64,000 bases of DNA from Multivorans sp965116445. Lineage in GTDB: Bacteria; Acidobacteriota; Thermoanaerobaculia; Multivoradales; Multivoraceae. The position numbers and the translations under genes are program-made. Below, piece by piece: positions 51,724 to 58,755 of the stretch; positions within the stretch are counted from its first letter, which is position 1, and each line of letters opens with the position of its first letter. The stretch covers positions 3,534,001-3,598,000 of the forward strand of contig OZ220688.1 of assembly GCA_965116445.1 (NCBI GenBank). The letters run 5' to 3'. The notes beneath the pieces were generated by a model. That model made no database searches. It was not told the DNA's origin and was given only the letters and a program-made list of their open reading frames with translations.

Positions 51724-53502
51724 GTGAAACTGATCGACAAACTTCGCTCCGCGGCGTCCGAGGGACGGCCGTTCTACTCGTTCGAGTACTTCCCGCCGAA
51801 GACGGAGACCGGGATCGAGAACCTCTATGCGCGGATCGAGCGCATGGGGCGGCTGGAGCCCGCGTTCGTCGACGTGACCTGGGGCGCCGGCGGCAGCACC
51901 GCCGAACTCACCTTCGAGCTGGCGAGCACGATCGAGAACGTGCTGGGCATCGAGACGATGATGCACCTGACGTGCACCAACATGCCGCGCCGGAAGATCG
52001 CAGCGGTGCTCGATAGCTGCCGCGAGCGCGGCATCGGCAACATCCTGGCCCTGCGCGGCGATCCGCCCCGCGGCCGCGGTTCCTGGTCGCCCATCGCAGA
52101 CGGCTTTTCGTACGCGTCGGACCTCGTGCGGTTCATCCGCGAAGAGCATGGAGACCACTTCGGCATCTGTGTGGGCGGCTACCCGGAAGGCCATCCGGAG
52201 GCTCCGAGTCGGGAGCGGGATCTCGACCATCTGGCTGAGAAAGTCGCGACCGGCGCGGACTTCGTCATCACCCAGATGTTCTACGAGCCGGAGTTGTATC
52301 TCCGCTTCGTGGAGGGTTGCCGCGAGCGCGGCATCGACTGTCCGATCGTTCCGGGTCTGGCGCCGATCAATGGCTACCAGTCGTTTCAGCGAATCACCGG
52401 CTTCGGCGCGAGCGCCCCGCCGGAGATCACGCGCGAGATCGAGGCGCGCCGTTTCCACGACGCATCGGTCCGCGAGTACGGGCAGGATGTTCTGACGGGT
52501 ATCTGCCGCCGCTTGCTCGACGGTGGCGCTCCCGGCCTGCACTTCTACACCCTGAACCTCGAGCGTTCCGTGCAGGTCATCCTCGACCGGCTCGGAGTTG
52601 TGCCCCAGCACAGCGAGCGGGTGCTGCCGTGGCGCAGCGCCGCCGCGGTCCGCCGCCCCAAGGAGGACGTGCGGCCGATCTTCTGGGCCAACCGGCCGAA
52701 GAGCTATCTCGCCCGCACCCAGGACTGGGACGAGTTCCCGAACGGCCGTTGGGGCGATTCAGGTTCGCCGGCGTTCGGTGACCTCGCCGACCATCACCTG
52801 GCGTTCCGTCCCGTGAGGCCGGATGTGGCCCGTGACCGATGGGGCCGCGAACTGCGCTCGATCGATCAGGTGCGTGAAGTCTTTGCGGGGTTCTGCCGCG
52901 GCGATGTCGACGGCATCCCCTGGTACGACTGGCCGCTCGACCTGGAGAGCGAACCGCTGAAGGACGCGCTGGTGAAGTTGAACCGGTCGGGTCTCCTGAC
53001 GATCAACTCCCAGCCGCAGGTCGACGGCGCACCGTCCGACGATCCCGCTGTGGGCTGGGGTGGCTCGGGCGGCCGCGTGTACCAGAAGGCGTACGTGGAG
53101 TTCTTCGTGGCGCCGGAGCAGGTGCCTCCGCTGCTGGCGGCCATGGACGCCAGCGAGAGCCTGACCTACCACGCGATCGACCGCTCCGGCAACGCGATCA
53201 GCAACAGCGACACGGTCAACGCGGTGACCTGGGGTGTCTTCCCGGGCGGTGAGGTCCGGCAGCCGACGATCGTCGATCCGGGGTCCTTCGTGGTCTGGAA
53301 GGACGAGGCCTTCGACCTGTGGCTGACGTCGTGGGCCGCGGTCTACGAAGAGGACAGCGAGTCGCGGCGCCTGCTTCAACGCATCCACGACACCTACTTC
53401 CTGGTCAACGTCGTCGACAACGACTACGTCGACGGCGACCTGCTGGGATTCCTGCTCGAAGCTGTTGACGGCCAGGACGACCGCCTGCGCGCCGAACTCT
53501 GA
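51724..53502 (+). CDS. metF: methylenetetrahydrofolate reductase, eukaryotic-type with regulatory domain
   Basis: A 592-residue protein, about twice the bacterial MetF length (about 290-300). Residues 1-300 are the catalytic TIM barrel: SFEYFPPK with Glu21, DVTWGAGGST, HLTCTNM, LALRGDPP and VPGLAPIN. Residues about 300-350 reproduce the linker of animal and fungal MTHFR almost word for word (EDVRPIFWANRPKSYLAR, then WDEFPNGRWGDSGSPAFGDL). Residues 350-592 are the SAM-sensing regulatory domain: LLTINSQPQVDG, GWGGSGGRVYQKAYVEFF, NAVTWGVFPG, QPTIVDPGSF and WKDEAFDLWL. The enzyme makes 5-methyl-THF for methionine. Feedback inhibition by SAM is expected by family but not shown. It has no intron and bacterial neighbours. 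Confidence 0.93.
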   Translation: MKLIDKLRSAASEGRPFYSFEYFPPKTETGIENLYARIERMGRLEPAFVDVTWGAGGSTAELTFELASTIENVLGIETMMHLTCTNMPRRKIAAVLDSCRERGIGNILALRGDPPRGRGSWSPIADGFSYASDLVRFIREEHGDHFGICVGGYPEGHPEAPSRERDLDHLAEKVATGADFVITQMFYEPELYLRFVEGCRERGIDCPIVPGLAPINGYQSFQRITGFGASAPPEITREIEARRFHDASVREYGQDVLTGICRRLLDGGAPGLHFYTLNLERSVQVILDRLGVVPQHSERVLPWRSAAAVRRPKEDVRPIFWANRPKSYLARTQDWDEFPNGRWGDSGSPAFGDLADHHLAFRPVRPDVARDRWGRELRSIDQVREVFAGFCRGDVDGIPWYDWPLDLESEPLKDALVKLNRSGLLTINSQPQVDGAPSDDPAVGWGGSGGRVYQKAYVEFFVAPEQVPPLLAAMDASESLTYHAIDRSGNAISNSDTVNAVTWGVFPGGEVRQPTIVDPGSFVVWKDEAFDLWLTSWAAVYEEDSESRRLLQRIHDTYFLVNVVDNDYVDGDLLGFLLEAVDGQDDRLRAEL

Positions 53503-53534
53503 AACCGGCTGCGCTGGCACCGGGCGTTCGGGGA

Positions 53535-53601
53535 CCGGGTGCGCCGACGTCCCCGCCGGCATCCGGCACTGGGTGCGCCGACGTCCCCGTCGGCATCCGG
53601 C
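53535..53601 (+). repeat. two 34-bp palindromic units in tandem
   Basis: Units start at 53537 and 53571, exactly 34 bp apart, GGGTGCGCCGACGTCCCCGY then CGGCATCCGGC. They lie between two converging genes. Confidence 0.82.
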
Positions 53602-53635
53602 GCGTCGCGCCGGTTTCCGCCTTGAGTCGCCGATC

Positions 53636-54400
53636 CTACGCCGACGAACCCCCATCCATCACGATCGTCGCCCCCGTCACGTAGCTGCCCATCTTCGACG
53701 CCAGGAACACGGCGGCGCCGGCAATCTCGTTCGGCTGGCCGTGACGGCCGACCGGCGTCCGGCTGGCGATCGCCTGCCGCTTCTCCTCGCTGTCCACGAG
53801 GACACTGGCGAAGTAGGTCTCGACGACGCCCGGTGCGATCGCGTTGACCCGGATGCCGAACTGACCGAGTTCCTTGGCCCAGCCACGGGTCATGTTGAGC
53901 ACTGCCGCCTTGGTCAGCGCGTAGGTCAGCTCGTTCGGCCCCGGCCGCAGCCCCGCGATCGAGGCGACGCTGATCACGTTGCCCGAGCCCTGCTTCTTCA
54001 TCAGCCGCGCGGCCTGCTGGATGTGGACGAAGTAACCCTTCAAGTTGACTTCGAGTGTCTTGTCGAAGGCCCATTCGGGCATGTCGATCGCGGGCCCGAA
54101 GTAGGGATTCGTCGCCGCGTTGTTCACCAGGATGTCGAGCCGCCCGAACTCGCTCTCGATGCGCTCGAACAGGGCGGCGATCTGCTCCACGCTGCCCGCG
54201 TGACAGGCGATCGGAACCGCCTTGCCGCCATCAGCCTCGATCGACTCGGCGACCTTGTCGAGCCCCTCCTGCTTGCGCGAGGCGAGGACCACGGTCGCGC
54301 CCTGCTCGGCGAAGCCGCGCGCTATCGCTTCGCCGATGCCGCGCGATGCGCCGGTCACTAGGGCTACCTGGTCGGTGAGGCTGAAGTCGACGATGGGCAT
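53636..54400 (-). CDS. short-chain dehydrogenase/reductase (SDR)
   Basis: A 254-residue classical SDR: TGASRGIGEAIARGF at about 16-30, LASRKQEG (Arg/Lys after the second strand, NADP preference), NNAATNPYFGPA, Ser in VISVASIAGL and YALTKAAVLN (Tyr-x-x-x-Lys), and a C-terminal GSYVTGATIVMDGG. The family includes 3-oxoacyl reductase-like and 2,4-dienoyl reductase-like enzymes. It is convergent with the MTHFR gene and divergent from the CoA-transferase gene. Substrate unknown. Confidence 0.9.
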   Translation of the reverse strand: MPIVDFSLTDQVALVTGASRGIGEAIARGFAEQGATVVLASRKQEGLDKVAESIEADGGKAVPIACHAGSVEQIAALFERIESEFGRLDILVNNAATNPYFGPAIDMPEWAFDKTLEVNLKGYFVHIQQAARLMKKQGSGNVISVASIAGLRPGPNELTYALTKAAVLNMTRGWAKELGQFGIRVNAIAPGVVETYFASVLVDSEEKRQAIASRTPVGRHGQPNEIAGAAVFLASKMGSYVTGATIVMDGGSSA

Positions 54401-54417
54401 GGGCTGAGTCTCCTGTG

Positions 54418-54500
54418 TGCATCCGCACGCCCGACGATGGACGCACGGAGTGGTTCGCTGGTCGCGCGAAACGCGCCACCGGGGTTCCGTTTCGGCGCGT
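54418..54500 (-). repeat. composite palindromic repeat, third copy, inverted
   Basis: Aligns in the opposite orientation with the copies at 41.6 and 42.9 kb: ATCCGCACGCCCGACGATGG, then CGCACGGAGTGGTTCGC and CGCGCCACCGGGGTTCC. It is more diverged. Confidence 0.6.
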
Positions 54501-54641
54501 GAGCATACGACGAGAGCCGCCTGAAGCTGGTGGCGGCGGGCGCGCCGGGTCGGTCAACGGTCGGGGCGTTCGGGGCGGCCTGTCGATCAGGGACACGAGT
54601 TCTTCGGGGAGCTGGCTGGCGGCTGCTACCGTCCCGGCTTC

Positions 54642-57116
54642 GTGACGGATCATCCCTGTTCCAACGTGCGTGTGATCGAGGTCGCGGGCTCGCCGGCGGG
54701 TGCCTATGCGGGGCGGCTGCTGGCGGCCTGTGGGGCCGACGTGTTGCGACTCGAGCCGCCCGGAGGCGATCCGTGGCGGGAGGTCGGTGCGCGTTGGCGG
54801 GGCGTCGGAGCGGAGTACGCGTACCTGAATGTCGGCAAGCGCGTCGCACGGTTGCTGCCGAGCACCGATCGCGGTCAGGCGCAGATTCTGGAACTGGTCG
54901 AGCGCGGCGGTGTCGACGTCGTGATCGAGAGTTCCGCACCAGGGCCGCTTGAACCGCTGGTTGAAGAGGCGGATGCGCCGCAGGCCGTGCTGCTGCGAAT
55001 CTCGCCGTTCGGTCTGGGCGCCGCGGCCCGCGAGGTTTGGGGCGAAGCCGGCCCGCCGCGTTCGAACGGGTTCACGGACGACGCCTGGTCCGGCCACCTC
55101 TACCTGAACGGCTCTCCGGACCGGGAACCCATTGGGCGGCCGGGACTCCACTCGTGCTGTCAGGCCGGCGCCCACGCGGTGATCGGCGGTCTCGCGGCGC
55201 TCCTGGCGCGGCCCGGCGCCTTACGAGGCCAGACGGTCGATGTCTCCCATGTCGAGGCGCTGTCCTCGCTCCACCAGTACACGACGGTCATGTGGACCCA
55301 GGCCGGGTACATCCTCCGCCGGGTCGGCAACTCTCAGGGCGGGCCGTGGCATCCGGTCGGCGTCCACCGCTGCAAGGATGGCTACGTGGCTCTGTCCATG
55401 CCGAGCCGGGAGATGCTCCAGCCCTTCCTTGAAGCGGCGGGTCTGGCTCACGTCCTGGAGGATCCTCGCTTCGCGGAAGATGCGGATCGGGCGGAGCATC
55501 GGAAGGAATTCGATTCCGCGATCGATCCGTGGATGATGGCCCACACGGCGGCCGAGATCATCGAGTTGGGCGAGCGAGTCAGGGTGCCGATTGGGCCGGT
55601 GCTCGACGCTCTGGAGGTGTTGGACGACCCGCACTTCCGGGCCCGCGGGTTCTTCGTGCCGATCGATGGGGCCGATGGGCCGCTCGTGCCGCGTGGGCCG
55701 TTCCTGCTGAACGGCGACGCAGCGCCTCTTGCGATCCGTTCCTCGGTCGCCGGAACGCCGCCGCCGCTCGCCCCGGATGCGGGTTGGCCGGCTCGCCCGA
55801 GCGCCAGGAGCCGCACGTCGCGCTGCGCACTGGTTGACGGCCCGCTTCAGGGCGTCCGCGTCCTCGATCTCACCAGGGTCTGGGCCGGGCCGCTGGCGAC
55901 CAGGATCCTGGGCGATCTCGGCGCGGACGTGATCAGGGTCGAGGCTGCGTGGGCCCGGGGCCCGGCGACACAGTCCGCGAGAATCGCTCGTCTTACCCAT
56001 CTGTTCCCGGAAGACGACGCCGGGGACTGCCCATACAACCGCGGCGCGGCCTTCAACAAGATGAACCGGAGCAAGCGCTCCGTGACGCTCGATCTGGCCG
56101 ACCCCGAGGGGCGACGCATCTTCGAGGCTCTGGTCGAGCGCTCGGACGTCGTCTGCGACAATTTCAGCCCGCGGGTCATGCCGAAGCTGGGGCTCGACCC
56201 GGAGCGGCTGCGCGAGGTGAATCCAGGTGTCATCGCGGTTTCGATGCCCGGGTTCGGCAACTCGGGTCCCTACCGCGATCGGCTCGCATACGGTCCGCTG
56301 ATCGAGTCGACGATGGGGCTGACGTCCGCGCTCGGCTACCGGGACGGAGGTCCCCACCGGTCCGGCATCGCCTGGCCGGATCCGATGACCGCTCTGCACA
56401 CTGCGGTTGGGACGCTGGCCATGCTGTACGGCCGCGCGCAGTCGGCGGAGGGCCGGGGCGGTACGGTGGAAACCCCGATGGTCGAGGCGATGGCGACGAT
56501 GTTCGGCGACCACATCCTGGCGGCCCAGCTTCGCGGAGCGGCCGCTCCTCGGCGCGGCAACCGCGATCCGGAGCGGGCGCCCCAGGGCTGCTATCCGTGC
56601 CTGGGCGAGGACCGATGGATCGCGATCAGCGTCGAGGACGATCAAGAGTGGCGGGCGCTGTGCGGCGTCGCCGGCTTGCCGGAAGTACTCGCCTCGAGGT
56701 CGCTGGCCGAGCGGCAGGCGGATGAGGACCGGATCGACGATCTGCTCTCCGAGTGGACCCGCAGCCGGGAGCGGGACGACCTGGTGTCCCGTTTGCTACG
56801 CGCCGGCGTCACGGCGGCGCCGGTCGCCGACGTTCGCGACATGGCCGAAGACCCATTCCTCGAGGCGCGCGGCTTCTGGGCCGAAGTCGATCACCCGGAA
56901 GTCGGCCGTCGCCGGTACCCGGGGCTGCCAATCCGTCTGAGCGTGACGCCGCCGACGTACCGCCGCGGCGCCCCCTGTCTCGGTGAGCACAACCGGGAGG
57001 TACTCGTCGAGGTCCTCGGGTTCCCGCCGTCGCGCGTGGACGAGCTGGAACGCGCCGGAATGCTGCGCGACACGCCGCCTGAAGGCGCAACCGGCCGTGG
57101 AATCAAGAAGAGCTAG
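54642..57116 (+). CDS. two-domain CaiB/BaiF-family CoA transferase
   Basis: An 824-residue fusion of two CoA-transferase units with a GTG start. Domain 1: RVIEVAGSPAGAYAGRLLAACGADVLRLEPP, and VDVSHVEALSS with Glu where formyl-CoA transferase has the catalytic Asp. Domain 2 (about 400-780): RVLDLTRVWAGPLATRILGDLGADVIRVEA, and VETPMVEAMATM, also Glu. A proline-rich linker separates the domains. Both halves lack the usual Asp, so the activity may be altered or use the Glu; the paralog at 43-45.4 kb keeps one Asp. A 57-bp gap separates it from the molybdoenzyme operon. Confidence 0.87.
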   Translation: MTDHPCSNVRVIEVAGSPAGAYAGRLLAACGADVLRLEPPGGDPWREVGARWRGVGAEYAYLNVGKRVARLLPSTDRGQAQILELVERGGVDVVIESSAPGPLEPLVEEADAPQAVLLRISPFGLGAAAREVWGEAGPPRSNGFTDDAWSGHLYLNGSPDREPIGRPGLHSCCQAGAHAVIGGLAALLARPGALRGQTVDVSHVEALSSLHQYTTVMWTQAGYILRRVGNSQGGPWHPVGVHRCKDGYVALSMPSREMLQPFLEAAGLAHVLEDPRFAEDADRAEHRKEFDSAIDPWMMAHTAAEIIELGERVRVPIGPVLDALEVLDDPHFRARGFFVPIDGADGPLVPRGPFLLNGDAAPLAIRSSVAGTPPPLAPDAGWPARPSARSRTSRCALVDGPLQGVRVLDLTRVWAGPLATRILGDLGADVIRVEAAWARGPATQSARIARLTHLFPEDDAGDCPYNRGAAFNKMNRSKRSVTLDLADPEGRRIFEALVERSDVVCDNFSPRVMPKLGLDPERLREVNPGVIAVSMPGFGNSGPYRDRLAYGPLIESTMGLTSALGYRDGGPHRSGIAWPDPMTALHTAVGTLAMLYGRAQSAEGRGGTVETPMVEAMATMFGDHILAAQLRGAAAPRRGNRDPERAPQGCYPCLGEDRWIAISVEDDQEWRALCGVAGLPEVLASRSLAERQADEDRIDDLLSEWTRSRERDDLVSRLLRAGVTAAPVADVRDMAEDPFLEARGFWAEVDHPEVGRRRYPGLPIRLSVTPPTYRRGAPCLGEHNREVLVEVLGFPPSRVDELERAGMLRDTPPEGATGRGIKKS

Positions 57117-57157
57117 GACTGCGGTCAGGATTGGCAACGAGTCGGGTGCTAGCGTGA

Positions 57158-58747
57158 TTGTCCGTCCTCACAGACGGACACCCCCCGGCGACCAACTCCT
57201 ACGTGCCCACGATCAGCGAGGCGTCAACCGCGCCGCAGCCGCTTTGGGCCAAGGTCATCGACCAGACGCGCTGTATCGGGTGCCACGCGTGCACCACCGC
57301 GTGCAAGTCGGAGAACGAGGTGCCGCTGTCGGTCACGCGCACTTACGTGAAGTCCGTCGACGTGGGGCGCCACCCGCGTGCGCGGCGCGCCTTCCAGGTC
57401 ACCCGCTGTAACCAGTGTGAGGACGCACCCTGCGTCGCGGCCTGCCCGACCGCCGCGATGTACAGCCGGGAGGACGGCATCGTGGACTTCGACAAGTCGT
57501 CGTGTATCGGCTGCAAGGCGTGCATCGCGGCGTGCCCGTACGACGCGATCTTCATCAATCCCGACGACCACTCGGCCGAGAAGTGCAACTTCTGCGCGCA
57601 TCGACTCGACATCGGCCTCGAGCCGGCGTGCGTCGTCGTCTGTCCGACCGAGGCGCTGATCGTCGGCGACATGAACGACCCGCTCTCGGAAGTCTCCGGG
57701 ATCGTCCACCAGGAGGCGGTCGCGGTGCGGCGGCCGGAGAAGGAGACGCGGCCGAAGGTCTTCTACAAGGGCGGGGATCGGGCAACGCTCGATCCCCTGG
57801 CCGCGCGCCAACCCGAGGGCGGACTGTTCATGTGGAGCGAGCAAGACGATGGCCATGGGAAGGTGTCCTCCGGCCACACCGGTCCCCGCAACAGCTCCGC
57901 GGCGGCACTGCTCAGCTACGACGTCCCGCACGAGATTCCCTGGGACTTTCGGGTGAGCCTCTACACCTTCACCAAGTCGGTCGCCGCGGGTGCCTATCTG
58001 GTGCCGTTGCTCCTGGCGGTCGCCGGCACGATCCCCTGGTCGTCGCCGGTGTGGACGCTCGTCGGGCCCCTGGTGGCGCTCGCTTTTCTGGTGCTGACGG
58101 GCGCGCTCCTCGTTTGGGATCTGGAGCATCCGGAGCGATTCTGGATGGTGCTCACGAGGCCGCAATGGCGAAGTTGGCTGGTGCGCGGAGGCTTCGCCAT
58201 CACGGCCTACGGCGCGCTACTGGCGGCTCACATCGCTGCGGTTGTCGCTGGCCGGCCCGAGTGGACGTTAGCGTTGGCGTGGGCCGGGGGGCCGCTCGCG
58301 GTCGCGACCGCGGTCTACACCGCGTACCTCCTGGCCCAGGCGCGCGCGCGCGACCTTTGGCAGAGCCCGCTCCTGCCGCCGCACTTTCTGGTCCAGGCGC
58401 TGCTGGCGGGCTCGGGCGCGCTGATCCTGGCTGACCTGGCGACGGGAGGGGCTCTGGCGCTCGGCGTCGGCGCCGTGTGGATCTTCCAGGCCTCGCTGGC
58501 CGTTCATGTGGCCCTGGCCTTCAGCGAGGCGACGATGACGCACCCGACCGCCCACGCCGGCCTGGCTGCCCGGGGAATGCTCCGCGGTCGCTACGCGGGC
58601 CCCTACTGGACCGGCTTCTTCTTCGCCGCGGCCGCGCTCGTGCTCGTGGGCTTGGGAGCGCATCTCGGCGTGGCCGCCGGATTGGCGGCCCTGTTGCTCT
58701 ACGAGCACGCCTACCTGCAAGCCGGTCAGTCGGTGCCCCTCTCCTGA
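57158..58747 (+). CDS. fused Fe-S (DmsB-like) and NrfD-like membrane subunit of a molybdoenzyme
   Basis: A 529-residue fusion of the B and C subunits of a complex iron-sulfur molybdoenzyme. Residues about 30-180 have four 4Fe-4S Cys clusters (CIGCHACTTACK, CNQCEDAPCVAACP, CIGCKACIAACP, CNFC and CVVVCP). From about 265 on there are about eight transmembrane helices of NrfD/PsrC type, a quinone-interacting anchor. TTG 57158 is used; GTG 57203 is an alternative because an 8-bp-stem hairpin (57159-57180) covers the first start. There is no Tat signal, so the Fe-S part should face the cytoplasm. The catalytic gene follows 8 bp later. Confidence 0.88.
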   Translation: MSVLTDGHPPATNSYVPTISEASTAPQPLWAKVIDQTRCIGCHACTTACKSENEVPLSVTRTYVKSVDVGRHPRARRAFQVTRCNQCEDAPCVAACPTAAMYSREDGIVDFDKSSCIGCKACIAACPYDAIFINPDDHSAEKCNFCAHRLDIGLEPACVVVCPTEALIVGDMNDPLSEVSGIVHQEAVAVRRPEKETRPKVFYKGGDRATLDPLAARQPEGGLFMWSEQDDGHGKVSSGHTGPRNSSAAALLSYDVPHEIPWDFRVSLYTFTKSVAAGAYLVPLLLAVAGTIPWSSPVWTLVGPLVALAFLVLTGALLVWDLEHPERFWMVLTRPQWRSWLVRGGFAITAYGALLAAHIAAVVAGRPEWTLALAWAGGPLAVATAVYTAYLLAQARARDLWQSPLLPPHFLVQALLAGSGALILADLATGGALALGVGAVWIFQASLAVHVALAFSEATMTHPTAHAGLAARGMLRGRYAGPYWTGFFFAAAALVLVGLGAHLGVAAGLAALLLYEHAYLQAGQSVPLS

Positions 58748-58755
58748 AGCGACGC

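Noticed and set aside
51724..53502. Eukaryotic contamination as source of the MTHFR gene
   Set aside because: The gene has no intron, a bacterial GTG start, the same GC content, and is flanked on both sides by typical bacterial genes and the local repeats.
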